From contig WVXO01000007.1 in NCBI GenBank assembly GCA_011773465.1, positions 1 through 64,000 of the forward strand: a DNA stretch of 64,000 nucleotides, given 5' to 3'. The translations under genes and the position numbers were made by a program. Below, piece after piece: positions 34,621 through 43,790 of this stretch. The stretch comes from Candidatus Aminicenantota bacterium. Its GTDB lineage: Bacteria > Acidobacteriota > Aminicenantia > Aminicenantales > Aminicenantaceae. The number at the start of each line of letters is the position of its first letter. Position 1 is the first letter of the stretch. The notes under the pieces are model-generated. The model was given only the letters and a program-made list of their open reading frames with translations, had not been told where the DNA came from and did not search any database.

Positions 34621-35066
34621 GAAAGCTTCCTTTCCTCTCTTCACTTTTTTAGTCGATAAAAATACTAGGAAATTGAATACGACATTACATTGTTCATATA
34701 TCTAGATAGACAAAAAAAAATGAAACAAAAGTCACAGGACTTCATGAAGCCGAAAATGCTACAGATGCAGTATGTTGCCGCAGTCGGCTCAGGGAAAACT
34801 CAGCTCCAGATTATAATGCATTTTAGAGTTCTTATCCTTTCATGGCCTTTGTGTCTCATCTACATTTTTTTTGACTTTTAGAAGGAATTTGATATAGTGT
34901 ATACGTTTTTCAAGGAGAGGAAGCTTTTATTTTAAGTTCAGTGCAGATAAGATAAGTTTTCTGAAGCATATTTGGAAAAAATAAAAAATTAAGGCCAAAC
35001 GCTTTCTGAAATCGCTGTTTGTGACATGAATCCTTAGCTAAAACACGCAAGTGAAGGATATCAGTC
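34621..35066. other. Intergenic region with a divergent promoter
   Basis: No credible gene is seen. On the plus strand TTGACT (34871-34876), a 16-base spacer and TATAGT (34893-34898) make a good promoter for the first PilZ gene, leaving an untranslated leader of about 160 bases. I could not match that leader to a known riboswitch. Confidence 0.5.
34871..34898 (+). promoter_or_regulatory. Promoter upstream of the PilZ pair
   Basis: TTGACT and TATAGT are separated by 16 bases, each matching the sigma70 consensus in five of six positions. The start would fall near 34905. Confidence 0.5.
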
Positions 35067-35471
35067 ATGGAAAATAAGGAAGCAGGAAAAAGGACATGCA
35101 AACGGTTTGAAATTCCAGGGGCTACAATCAGTTATGAGTTAAATGAATACTCAGAGGAATTTTCCCCTCTTGGAGATATGAGCCGGGGAGGAGCTAAGTT
35201 TCTGGGTAAATACCCTCTTGATATTAATGCTGACATAACCTTGAAAATCAGCGTTCCAGGTGAAAGAATTCCCTTAACCCTCCATGGAAAGATACGATGG
35301 ATTTCCTTTATGGAAAGCAAAGATCAGTATCAGGTTGGAGTTCAATTTAATCCTTATGGAGAAAAGGAAGGGCATAATTACCCCGGGAATCTGGTTAAAA
35401 TCATTTCACTTGAACAAAAATTTGCCACTAAAAAAGAAACTAAAGTCGAGAAATATGAAATTGATAGTTGA
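35067..35471 (+). CDS. PilZ domain protein (copy 1)
   Basis: The 134-residue single PilZ domain has the cyclic-di-GMP motifs RTCKR (RxxxR, residues 9-13) and DMSRGG (DxSxxG, about 43-48), followed by beta strands (ITLKISVPGERIPLTLHGKIRWI) and GVQFNPYGEKEGHNYPGNLVK. It is expected to be a cytoplasmic c-di-GMP receptor. It is about 65% identical by eye to the next gene, so the two are a tandem duplication. Confidence 0.88.
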   Translation: MENKEAGKRTCKRFEIPGATISYELNEYSEEFSPLGDMSRGGAKFLGKYPLDINADITLKISVPGERIPLTLHGKIRWISFMESKDQYQVGVQFNPYGEKEGHNYPGNLVKIISLEQKFATKKETKVEKYEIDS

Positions 35472-35629
35472 TAAATATTTAATAAATCAGCATAATATCT
35501 AAAAATAAATTTTACTGATAGAATTTAGGCATTAAGAATTTTTTTGTTTCCTTTGAATTGAATGACGGCTTCGGGTGCTGCTACTCAGAGATCAACTGAA
35601 ATCCACCAGGGCAAAAGAGGAGAGCATAG

Positions 35630-36031
35630 TTGGAAGAGCACGGAATAGAAAAAAGGACATGCATCCGGTTCCAAATTCCTGGAGCTACTGTCAGCTACCA
35701 GTTCAAAGAACATGTAGAGGAATTTTCCCCTCTTATTGATATAAGCCGCAGAGGACTCAAGTTCTTGGGAAAGAAACCTCCCCAGATGAACGCTGAAGTA
35801 ACGTTGAATATTTCTGTCCCTGGTGAAAGAGTTCCTTTAACTCTCTATGGAAAAGTGCGGTGGATCTCTTATTTTGAGGCTAAAGATCAATACTTTATCG
35901 GGGTTCAGTTTAATCCGTATGGAGAAAAACAAGGGGAAAATTATCCTGGAAACATGGTGAAAATAATCGCCCTTGAGCAAAAATACACAATTAAAGAAAA
36001 AGCTAAAACTGAAAAATTTGAAATAGACTAG
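35630..36031 (+). CDS. PilZ domain protein (copy 2)
   Basis: The 133-residue paralogue of the preceding gene starts at a TTG (35630) shortly after GGAGAG. It has RTCIR (residues 9-13) and DISRRG (about 43-48), so both c-di-GMP binding motifs are kept. Differences are concentrated in surface positions and in the linker EHGIE. The 158-base gap between the copies holds no gene. Retention of both motifs suggests both copies bind the ligand, perhaps with different partners. Confidence 0.87.
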   Translation: MEEHGIEKRTCIRFQIPGATVSYQFKEHVEEFSPLIDISRRGLKFLGKKPPQMNAEVTLNISVPGERVPLTLYGKVRWISYFEAKDQYFIGVQFNPYGEKQGENYPGNMVKIIALEQKYTIKEKAKTEKFEID

Positions 36032-36081
36032 TTAATATCCAGCCAATAGGTCAGCCTGAAATCCTGAAATAATAAATCCCA

Positions 36082-38160
36082 TTATTTAGAGGAATTTTGT
36101 CCCTCGATGACTATTTGAGAGTAATCCGCAACCTGGATCAATAGTTTGCTTATAGCTTGGAGAAGAGCCAGGCGATTTCGCCTCATTCTTATCTCATCGG
36201 TCATTACCAGAACATTATCAAAAAACTTATTTATTGAAGATCTTATCCTGAAAATAATTCTCTGCGCCTGGGAAAAATCTCCTTTTGAAATTAACGGAAG
36301 GATATTATTCTTTATTATGGAAAAAGTGGTATAAAGCTCCCTCTCTTCCTTTTCAGCCAGCAGTGCTTGATTGATCTTAAACAGAGGTTGGTCTTTCAGA
36401 ATATTGTTTACCCTTTTGGCGATGATGATCAAAGGTTCAAAACTGGGACTTTCCTTAAGACTATCCAGCGCCTTAAGCCTGAGATAAGAGTGATAGATAT
36501 TATCAATACCTACAGAAACGGTAGCATTGATCAAGTCATACCTATATCCTTGCCTCTCAAATATGTAGCGCAACCTGTTTGAAAAGAAGTCCAGGCAGTA
36601 GCTCTTGACTTTCTCTTTAGGCTCTTGAAGCTTCTCTCCGTAAACAGCAATCACTTTGTCCATAAGCCGCAAGAAAGATAAGCAAAGTTTTCTCTCGATG
36701 ATTACCTTGCAAATACCTTGAGCATTTCTTCGTAAACCAAATGGATCGCTGGACCCTGTCACTGTTATCCCGGTTCCAACCGCTCCCACGATAGAGTCCA
36801 ATTTATCGGCTATGGACAGTATGGCTCCAGTCAAGGAAGCGGGGGATTCATCATCCAGGCTTACAGGCTGATAGTGTTCATAAACCGCTTTCCAAACCAG
36901 AACAGGATATTTCTCTTCTCTGGCATAGAGCCCGCCTACATTTCCCTGGAGTGAGGGGAATTCTCTCACTATCTCTGTGAGAAGATCTACCTTGGAAAGC
37001 TCAGCCGCCTGAATAACTTGCTGCTTTTCCTTTTTGGCCTCGATCTTATCAGCCAGGTAAGAAACTGTTTTCTTTAATCTCTGAGTTTTATCCTCATAGC
37101 TCCCCAATTTCTCCTGCAAGACAATCTTATCTAAGCCTTTTGCTTTGTCTTTTAAAGTTATCTTTCTGTCTTGTTCCCAGAAAAACTTAGCATCATCCAA
37201 TCGAGCCTTGAGCACTCTCTCATTTCCCTTTCGAATAAGAGACTTTGAATCCTGGTAAGCATCGGCCACACCTAAAAAGAAAGGCAGTTGTTTCTTATCC
37301 TTGACAATAGAGAACAATTTTTGCCCTTCTCTCATGGCAGTGCTTAAGACTTCCAGAGGTAAATCTAAATATTCTTCCGGAAACGAACCCAGGATTACAT
37401 GAGGATATTCTACATCATAGACAAGGCCTTCAAGGAGGTCTTCATCCGGATGAAGAGTAGCTTTGAGAGAGGCTAACTTTCTCCCTACCTGATTCACAAT
37501 CATCTTTCTTCTTTCTTCCTGATCGATCACAACCTTCATCTTTCTTAGAGTCTCTTTATATTCTCTGAAGGATTTTACTTTAGTTTTATTGGGAAAATAT
37601 ATCTTGTGACCGACTGTTGAGTTTCCTGCGTGTATTCCTCCAACCGAAAAAGAAAGCTTCTTCCGGTCAAAAAGACAGAGAATATTTTTTATCGGGCGAG
37701 AAAATCTAAAAGAACTTTCCCCCCATCTCATCATTTTAGGGAAGGAAAGGGAAGAAACAATTTGAGGCAGAATCTCGGAGAGAACATCTGCTGAAGGCTT
37801 TCCTTTTTCCATCTTTCTTAAACCCAGATATTCTCCTTTTGCAGTCTTTATAACCTTAAGTTCACTGACTCTCACTCCTTGAGACTTGGCAAATCCCTGG
37901 GCTGCTGAAGAAAAAGTTCCGTCCTCCCTAATCCCGACATCTTTAGGAGGACCGATAATTTCTTTTTCTCTATCTTTTTGGGACAGAGCAAAATCACCGA
38001 CAACAACCAAACGACGGCAGGTTCCGTATGTTTCAATTTGTCCCCTATCGATATTCTGCGAAGAGAGTTCTTCTTTGAATTTCTCCTCCAGTTGTACAAG
38101 AGCAGTTTTCACGTGTGCCGGAGGCATTTCTTCGGTATTTATCTCTAAGATAAATTCCAT
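36082..38160 (-). CDS. glyS: Glycyl-tRNA synthetase beta subunit
   Basis: The 692-residue protein has the beta-subunit opening FILEINTEEMPPAHV, GPPKDVGIREDGTFSSAAQGFAKSQG and MRWGESSFRFSRPIKNILCLFD. The HD-like region is EYPHVILGSFPEEYLDLPLEVLSTAMREGQKLF, and KLDSIVGAVGTGITVTGSSDPFGLRRNAQGI lies near 450. It partners GlyQ to charge tRNA-Gly. Its ATG overlaps the glyQ stop. It closes a minus-strand operon that also encodes the glycine cleavage system. Confidence 0.96.
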   Translation of the reverse strand: MEFILEINTEEMPPAHVKTALVQLEEKFKEELSSQNIDRGQIETYGTCRRLVVVGDFALSQKDREKEIIGPPKDVGIREDGTFSSAAQGFAKSQGVRVSELKVIKTAKGEYLGLRKMEKGKPSADVLSEILPQIVSSLSFPKMMRWGESSFRFSRPIKNILCLFDRKKLSFSVGGIHAGNSTVGHKIYFPNKTKVKSFREYKETLRKMKVVIDQEERRKMIVNQVGRKLASLKATLHPDEDLLEGLVYDVEYPHVILGSFPEEYLDLPLEVLSTAMREGQKLFSIVKDKKQLPFFLGVADAYQDSKSLIRKGNERVLKARLDDAKFFWEQDRKITLKDKAKGLDKIVLQEKLGSYEDKTQRLKKTVSYLADKIEAKKEKQQVIQAAELSKVDLLTEIVREFPSLQGNVGGLYAREEKYPVLVWKAVYEHYQPVSLDDESPASLTGAILSIADKLDSIVGAVGTGITVTGSSDPFGLRRNAQGICKVIIERKLCLSFLRLMDKVIAVYGEKLQEPKEKVKSYCLDFFSNRLRYIFERQGYRYDLINATVSVGIDNIYHSYLRLKALDSLKESPSFEPLIIIAKRVNNILKDQPLFKINQALLAEKEERELYTTFSIIKNNILPLISKGDFSQAQRIIFRIRSSINKFFDNVLVMTDEIRMRRNRLALLQAISKLLIQVADYSQIVIEGQNSSK

Positions 38161-39008
38161 CAGGGCGAACTCTCCCTAGCTATGTATTTTTCAGCAATCT
38201 GGCTGGCCAGATTTCTTATCTGAGCAATCATTTTAACTCTTTCTGTAACACTTATTGCTCCTCTAGAGTCCAGAAGGTTGAAAAAATGAGAACATTTAAG
38301 ACACATATCATATGCGGGAAGGAGCAGATCTTTATCGATGAGCAGCCTGGCCTCTTTCTCATTCAAAAGGAAAGAGTCCTTAAGCCTCCTTACGTTTGCC
38401 AGGCTAAAATTGTATTCTGAAAACTCTCTCTCCTCGATGAACCGCAAATCCTGGTAGCTCACATCTTCAGACCAGTTCAGGTCAAATATATTATCCTTTC
38501 CCTCAAGAAACATTTCTAGCCTTTCCAGGCCGTAAGTGATTTCAACGGGCACTGGAAAAAGGTCAATCCCGCCTGCTTGCTGGAAGTAAGTAAACTGAGT
38601 GATCTCCAGGCCATCCAGCAAAACCTGCCATCCCACCCCCCAGGCACCGATGGAGGGAGCTTCCCAGTCATCTTCATCGAAACGAATATCATGATCCTGG
38701 AGATTGATGCCCAGAGCAGCTAAACTTTTAATGTAGATTTGCTGAATGTCCGAAGGAGCAGGCTTCATGATAACCTGGTATTGGAAGTGCTTCTGGACCC
38801 GGTGAGGATTTTCTCCGTAGCGGCCATCAGTGGGCCGGCGCGACGGCTGAACGTAGGCAACTTTCCACGGTCTTTTATCAAGAACTCTGAAAAACGTATC
38901 AGGAGTCATGGTTCCTGCTCCAACTTCAAGGTCATAAGATTGAGCAAGATAGCATCCTCGCTCAGCCCAGAATTTCTGAAGATCCATAATAAGATTTTGA
39001 ATGCTCAT
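38160..39008 (-). CDS. glyQ: Glycyl-tRNA synthetase alpha subunit
   Basis: The 282-residue class II catalytic subunit has FWAERGCYLAQSYDLEVGAGTMTPDTFFRVL, PSRRPTDGRYGENPHRVQKHFQYQVIMKP, FDEDDWEAPSIGAWGVGWQVLLDGLEITQFTYFQQAGG and TYGLERLEMFL. These are the nearly invariant GlyQ blocks. It starts one base after the gcvPB stop, so glycine cleavage and glycine charging genes are co-transcribed. Confidence 0.97.
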   Translation of the reverse strand: MSIQNLIMDLQKFWAERGCYLAQSYDLEVGAGTMTPDTFFRVLDKRPWKVAYVQPSRRPTDGRYGENPHRVQKHFQYQVIMKPAPSDIQQIYIKSLAALGINLQDHDIRFDEDDWEAPSIGAWGVGWQVLLDGLEITQFTYFQQAGGIDLFPVPVEITYGLERLEMFLEGKDNIFDLNWSEDVSYQDLRFIEEREFSEYNFSLANVRRLKDSFLLNEKEARLLIDKDLLLPAYDMCLKCSHFFNLLDSRGAISVTERVKMIAQIRNLASQIAEKYIARESSP

Positions 39009-39009
39009 T

Positions 39010-40476
39010 CTATTCTTTTCTTGATAACTTCTTTTTCTCCGTCCATCTTAGAATTGGATTCCGCGCAGCTGTGGTCTCGTCCAGGCGCCGCACATAGGAT
39101 ACGTGCGGAGCATACTTCACAACCTCTGGATTCTTTTTTGCCTCTTTCGAGATCTGTTTCATGGCATCTATGAAAAGATCAAGATCTCTCTTACTTTCAG
39201 TCTCTGTGGGTTCTGTCATTAAAGCACCACGAACAATCAGCGGAAAGGACATGGTCGGAGGGTGCAGGCCAAAATCGATGAGCCTTTTGGCTATATCAAT
39301 GTTTTCGACTCCATATTCTCTCTGAAACTTATCTGAAAAAACGCACTCATGAAGAGTAGGTGTCTTGTATTTCAGAAAATACTCTCTCTCCAAGCTCTTG
39401 CGGATATAGTTAGAATTCAAAACAGCAATTTCTGAGACTTCCTTTAATCCTTCACACCCTAAGGAGAGAATATAAGTCAGCGCTTTGACGATAACCAGGT
39501 AATTTCCATAAAAGCTGTGGACTTTGCCGATACTCTTCGGACTGTCAAAGTTAAGATAATATTTTTCTCTTTTCCTCTCTATGATGGGAAGAGGAAGATA
39601 AGGCTTCAATACTCGCTTCACTCCTACTGGTCCAGAACCAGGGCCGCCACCTCCATGAGGCGTGGAAAATGTCTTGTGTAAATTCAGATGGATCACATCG
39701 ACATCCATATCTCCAGGTCTGCAGACTCCTATCAGAGCGTTCATGTTAGCTCCATCCATGTAGATAAAACCACCTTTGGAATGAACAATTTCTGCTATTT
39801 TTTTTATGTCAACCTCAAAAATCCCTAATGTATTCGGGTTAGTAATCATCAAGGCAGCCACATCTTTTGTCATGTTCTGGGCGAGGCTTTGCAGATCAAT
39901 CGTTCCATTTTTATTGGATTGGATTTCTTGAACACGATAACCACAGAGATGAGCGCTTGAGGGATTTGTTCCGTGAGCTGAATCCGGAATGAGGACGATT
40001 TTTCTCGGATCACCCTTCTCACCAAGGTAGGCACGAATAAGCATCATGCCGACCAGCTCGCCCTGAGCCCCTGCTGCGGGCTGAAGACAAAAAGCATCCA
40101 TTCCTGTCAACTCGACCAGAAGCTCCTCTGTTGTTTTAAGAACCTCGAGATTTCCCTGGATTAAATCAAGCGGGGCAGCAGGATGCGAGGAGTTAAACTC
40201 CAAGAGAGATGCTATTTTTTCGTTTATTTTGGGATTGTATTTCATAGTACACGAACCCAGAGGATAAAAACCCACATCTATACAATGATTTGTCTGAGAA
40301 AGCCGGGTAAAATGCCTGATAACTTCCACTTCTGATACCTGAGGAAAACCTTCTATTTCATTTCTTACGGGAAGATTCCGAAGTATGTCCTTTTTGGAAG
40401 GGACATCAAGCTCGGGCAGAGAAAAGGCTCTTTTTCCCTTCTCGCTTATTTCAAATATTAAAGGTTCACGAATCAT
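39010..40476 (-). CDS. gcvPB: Glycine dehydrogenase (decarboxylating) subunit 2
   Basis: The 488-residue PLP subunit of the split P-protein carries HGTNPSSAHLCGYRV, NPNTLGIFEVDI, DGANMNALIGVCRPGDMDVDVIHLNLHKTFSTPHGGGGPGSGPVGV (the PLP lysine is in LHKTF) and the C-terminal HPPTMSFPLIVRGALMTEPTETESK. With gcvPA it decarboxylates glycine onto lipoyl-GcvH. It lies 3 bases after gcvPA. Confidence 0.96.
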   Translation of the reverse strand: MIREPLIFEISEKGKRAFSLPELDVPSKKDILRNLPVRNEIEGFPQVSEVEVIRHFTRLSQTNHCIDVGFYPLGSCTMKYNPKINEKIASLLEFNSSHPAAPLDLIQGNLEVLKTTEELLVELTGMDAFCLQPAAGAQGELVGMMLIRAYLGEKGDPRKIVLIPDSAHGTNPSSAHLCGYRVQEIQSNKNGTIDLQSLAQNMTKDVAALMITNPNTLGIFEVDIKKIAEIVHSKGGFIYMDGANMNALIGVCRPGDMDVDVIHLNLHKTFSTPHGGGGPGSGPVGVKRVLKPYLPLPIIERKREKYYLNFDSPKSIGKVHSFYGNYLVIVKALTYILSLGCEGLKEVSEIAVLNSNYIRKSLEREYFLKYKTPTLHECVFSDKFQREYGVENIDIAKRLIDFGLHPPTMSFPLIVRGALMTEPTETESKRDLDLFIDAMKQISKEAKKNPEVVKYAPHVSYVRRLDETTAARNPILRWTEKKKLSRKE

Positions 40477-40479
40477 TTT

Positions 40480-41832
40480 CTATTTTGCTTTTAGGCTTTC
40501 TTTTAATACTGCCCCCAATCGATCTATATCACCTCTCTTATGCATCTCGGTCACACAAACAAGGGCACATTTCTTAAGCTCTGGGTAGTATTCACCAATG
40601 TTCAGGCCTCCGATAATTCCTTTTTTCCTGAGAAAGCCGCTGATTTTCTTGAAACCTCCCGAGAACTCGAGCACAAATTCGTTGAAAGAATTTCCCTTGA
40701 ATTTTCTTTTTACGCCCTTTATCTGGCTCAGTTTTTCCAGGGCATAGCTGGCTTTCTGGATATTCTGCCAGGCAAGCTCCTTTAATCCCTCCCCGCCCAG
40801 AGTTTCCAAAAAGATCGTGGCCCTCAATGCACACCAAGCCTGGTTAGTGCAGATGTTCGAAGTGGCCCTTTCTCGTCTTATATGCTGTTCTCTCGTGGAT
40901 AAAGTCAGAACAAATCCTCTATTACCATTTACATCCTTTGTCTGGCCTGCAATCCTTCCTGGGAACTGGCGAATAAATTCTTCGCCACAGGCCATGAATC
41001 CCAGATAAGGACCGCCAAAACTCAGGGGAATGCCAAAGGACTGCCCTTCCCCTGCTACAATATCAGCACCCAGCTTCCCCGGGGCTTCAAAAATTCCAAG
41101 GGATATTGGTTCTGCTATCACAGCTACGGATAAAGCCCGGACGCTATGAGCAAGGTCTGAAATCTTTTCAAGATTTTCTGTTATCCCCATAAAATTGGGT
41201 GACTGAGTGACAAAAGCCGATATCTTATCATCCAGTTTCCCTTTTAGATCTTTGATGTCAGCCTCTCCTGTCTCTGAATATTTGATCTCTTCAATCTCAA
41301 CTCCCAAGTTTTTCACATACGTTTGGATGACTCTCCTGTAATGAGGATGGAGGGTTTTGGCAACTAAAACCTTTGGTCTCCCCTTCAAGCGGTGGGCCAT
41401 AAGAACTGCCTCAGCGGCAGCTGAAGCCCCATCATAAAGGGAAGCATTCGCAATATCCATTCCCGTCAATTGGCAGATGAGAGTCTGAAATTCAAAAATG
41501 ACCTGGAGTGTTCCCTGGCTTACTTCAGGTTGGTAGGGAGTGTAGGGGCTAATAAATTCTCCCCTCGAACTTAAGTAATCCACTATATAGGGAATCACAT
41601 GGCGGTAAGCTCCTGCTCCTAAAAATGAAATAAAATTCTGATAGTTGTTTTTCTGGGATATTCTATCAAAAAGCTGAATCAACTCGAGTTCTGTCATCGG
41701 AGGAGGAACATTGAGCTCTCTTTTCAGCTTTATGTCTTTGGGAATACTGCGAAAAAGTTCATCCAGAGAAGAGATGCCAATTTTGCCCATCATTTCTTTC
41801 TTGTCTTTATCGCTCAGTGAAATATAGCTCAT
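40480..41832 (-). CDS. gcvPA: Glycine dehydrogenase (decarboxylating) subunit 1
   Basis: The 450-residue N-terminal half of the split P-protein has FLGAGAYRHVIPYIVDYLSSRGEFISPYTPYQPEVSQGTLQVIFEFQT, NASLYDGASAAAEAVLMAHR and GEGQSFGIPLSFGGPYLGFMAC. The later block GRIAGQTKDVNGNRGFVLTLSTREQHIRRERATSNICTNQAWCALRA is also family-typical. Split PA/PB is usual in Firmicutes, Thermotogae and related anaerobes. It sits downstream of gcvH (81-base gap). Confidence 0.96.
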   Translation of the reverse strand: MSYISLSDKDKKEMMGKIGISSLDELFRSIPKDIKLKRELNVPPPMTELELIQLFDRISQKNNYQNFISFLGAGAYRHVIPYIVDYLSSRGEFISPYTPYQPEVSQGTLQVIFEFQTLICQLTGMDIANASLYDGASAAAEAVLMAHRLKGRPKVLVAKTLHPHYRRVIQTYVKNLGVEIEEIKYSETGEADIKDLKGKLDDKISAFVTQSPNFMGITENLEKISDLAHSVRALSVAVIAEPISLGIFEAPGKLGADIVAGEGQSFGIPLSFGGPYLGFMACGEEFIRQFPGRIAGQTKDVNGNRGFVLTLSTREQHIRRERATSNICTNQAWCALRATIFLETLGGEGLKELAWQNIQKASYALEKLSQIKGVKRKFKGNSFNEFVLEFSGGFKKISGFLRKKGIIGGLNIGEYYPELKKCALVCVTEMHKRGDIDRLGAVLKESLKAK

Positions 41833-41913
41833 ATGTTCAATATTCCTTGTATGTTAAATACACCCCATTTTATGCAAAATACACGCTATTTTAATTCGAT
41901 CGACTTAAATAAA

Positions 41914-42300
41914 TTACTCCTCGATCCCCTCTATAAATTTTTCGTATTCAGAGGCTGGCATCAACTTCTCGAGTTCTGTCTCATCCTTTATTTTAAGACG
42001 AATAAACCAGCCTTTACCGTGAGGATCTTGATTAACAAGTTCAGGGGAATCATTCAATCCCTTGTTTACCTCGAGCACTTCCCCCGAAACAGGGGAGTAA
42101 ACATCAGAAACCGCCTTAACGGATTCAACGACTCCCATTGATTGATGGAACTCCAGTTTCTTTCCAATTTCAGGCAATTCGACATAGACAACATCTCCGA
42201 GCTGCTTTTGAGCAAACTCCGTAATCCCTACAGTCGCCTTATCGCCTTTCACCTGAATCCACTCATGGTCCTTGGTGTAATAAAAGTCATCAGGATACAT
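41914..42300 (-). CDS. gcvH: Glycine cleavage system H protein
   Basis: The 128-residue lipoyl carrier has YYTKDHEWIQVKGDKATVGITEFAQKQLGDVVYVELP. The lipoylation region GVVESVKAVSDVYSPVSGEVLEVN has its modified Lys near residue 63. PHGKGWFIRLKIKDETELEKLMPASEYEKFI follows. It shuttles the aminomethyl group between GcvP, GcvT and the L protein, which is not in the window. It is separated from the upstream gcvT by a 285-base repeat-rich gap. Confidence 0.96.
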   Translation of the reverse strand: MYPDDFYYTKDHEWIQVKGDKATVGITEFAQKQLGDVVYVELPEIGKKLEFHQSMGVVESVKAVSDVYSPVSGEVLEVNKGLNDSPELVNQDPHGKGWFIRLKIKDETELEKLMPASEYEKFIEGIEE

Positions 42301-42585
42301 CTTTCGCCTCCTGCTTTATATTCAATCCTGTCCGGGCTTGATTCATCAAACCCACATTTTACGGGTTTGGTTTTTCAAACCTACATTATATTCAACCCTG
42401 TAGGAGTTTGATTTATCAAGCCCACATTTTATATGTCTTTGCACAAAAAATACATGATTATTTGTCATTGCAGCGACCGGAGGGAGTGTGGCAATCTCTA
42501 AGAAAAAGTTTAAGATTGTACAGCCTGCTCCGGGTAAAGCGAAGGAATCTTCTACGCTCCTCGCAATGACATCGATGCAGTCTTT
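42301..42585. repeat. Interspersed repeats between gcvT and gcvH
   Basis: Three units of a family with core TTGATTYATCAARCCCACATT lie at about 42325-42430 (for example TTGATTTATCAAGCCCACAT). At 42464-42570 there is a second family, GTCATTGCAGCGACCGG with GTGGCAATCTC, ending in an inverted partner CTCCTCGCAATGACATCG. Members of the first family recur at 45739-45808 and of the second at 61916-62090. They interrupt an otherwise compact glycine operon and may affect transcript stability. Confidence 0.7.
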
Positions 42586-43680
42586 CTAACCTTTTTCGCC
42601 TCTCTTGTAAAAAGGAGTAGGAACCACTCGTGCCTTAACTTTCTTATCTCTGATTCCAATCTCAAATTCTGTTCCCTCTTCTTTATGTTCAACGGGAAGA
42701 TAGGTTAAGCCGATACTCTTTTTAAAGTAAGGAGAAAAAGTGCCTGAATTTACTTCAGAGACTTTTTTCCCTTCTACAAAGACTGGGTAATGTGGCCGGG
42801 CTATTCCACTCTCTATTAGCTCAAAGCCAACTATCTTTCTCTTGATTCCCTCTTCCTTCTGCTTCAAGAGAGCATCTCTCCCTAAAAACTCTCCTTTTTT
42901 GTACTTCACAAGCCACCCCAACCCAGCTTCAAGTACCGTTGTAGTCTCATCTATATCATTACCATAAAGCATGAGCCTTGCTTCCAGGCGCAGAGTATCT
43001 CGAGCGCCTAATCCTACAGGAACCACACTGAAGGCTTTTCCTTTCTCTAAGATAGCGTCCCAGATTTTTTCTGGCCGGGAAGAAAGAGTGTATACTTCAA
43101 AACCATCCTCTCCAGTGTAACCAGTGCGGGAGACAAGAACTTCCTCTCTCTCTATTTCTCCCCAGCTTGTTCCGAACGTATTCATCTCTTCTATATTAAC
43201 ATCAATCAGAGGTTTAAGAATTTCCAATGCCCTTGGACCTTGAAGAGCGATCTGAGTGTAGTCATCACTTTTATTCTCAACCTCCACATCAAAACCTTCT
43301 TTATGGCTCAGAATCCATTCATAATCCTTATCAGAATTAGCACAGTTCACGACCAGCAGGTATTTTTCTGGATCCAGGCAGTAGACAAGGAGGTCATCAA
43401 CAAAAGTCCCTTGCGGAGTGGTCAAACAGGAGTACTGAGCTTTCTCGGGAGTTAGACGAGCAGCATCGTTGGGAGTCAAATACTGAACAAAATCAAGAGC
43501 CATTCTTCCTGAAATTACAATTTCTCCCATGTGGCTCACATCAAAGAGTCCTGCTTTCTGGCGGACAGCCAAATGCTCATCAATAACTCCACTAAATTCC
43601 ACAGGCATCTCCCAGCCAAAAAATTCGATCATCTTGGCGCCAAGCTTTTTATGAGAAGAATTAAGGCGAGTTTCTTTCAT
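42586..43680 (-). CDS. gcvT: Glycine cleavage system T protein (aminomethyltransferase)
   Basis: The 364-residue tetrahydrofolate-dependent aminomethyltransferase has KMIEFFGWEMPVEFSGVIDEHLAVRQKAGLFDVSHMGEI, the folate-site Asp region YLTPNDAARL, QIALQGPRALEIL, VSRTGYTGEDGFEVY and GARDTLRLEARLMLYGNDIDE. It is the first gene of the minus-strand glycine block, divergent from argS. The 110-base shared upstream region is too short for, and shows no sign of, a glycine riboswitch. Confidence 0.96.
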   Translation of the reverse strand: MKETRLNSSHKKLGAKMIEFFGWEMPVEFSGVIDEHLAVRQKAGLFDVSHMGEIVISGRMALDFVQYLTPNDAARLTPEKAQYSCLTTPQGTFVDDLLVYCLDPEKYLLVVNCANSDKDYEWILSHKEGFDVEVENKSDDYTQIALQGPRALEILKPLIDVNIEEMNTFGTSWGEIEREEVLVSRTGYTGEDGFEVYTLSSRPEKIWDAILEKGKAFSVVPVGLGARDTLRLEARLMLYGNDIDETTTVLEAGLGWLVKYKKGEFLGRDALLKQKEEGIKRKIVGFELIESGIARPHYPVFVEGKKVSEVNSGTFSPYFKKSIGLTYLPVEHKEEGTEFEIGIRDKKVKARVVPTPFYKRGEKG

Positions 43681-43790
43681 AAACCTTCCTCCATGAAATT
43701 AATTTACTAACACATAACTTTTCTTGATGCAAGAAAAATCGTCCAAAGTCTTGTCCCTAGGCTTAAATCTGATATAATTAAAAACCAATC

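Noticed and set aside
34690-34881. 63-residue ORF between the pilin and PilZ genes
   Set aside because: Weak composition, no ribosome binding site, and it runs into the PilZ promoter.
34905-35066. Cyclic-di-GMP (GEMM) riboswitch before the PilZ pair
   Set aside because: ACACGCAAGTG near 35043 recalls part of the GEMM motif, but the GNRA tetraloop/receptor parts and second helix are not visible.
43681-43790. Glycine riboswitch before gcvT
   Set aside because: Only 110 bases separate gcvT and argS, and none of the conserved G-rich aptamer cores could be seen.
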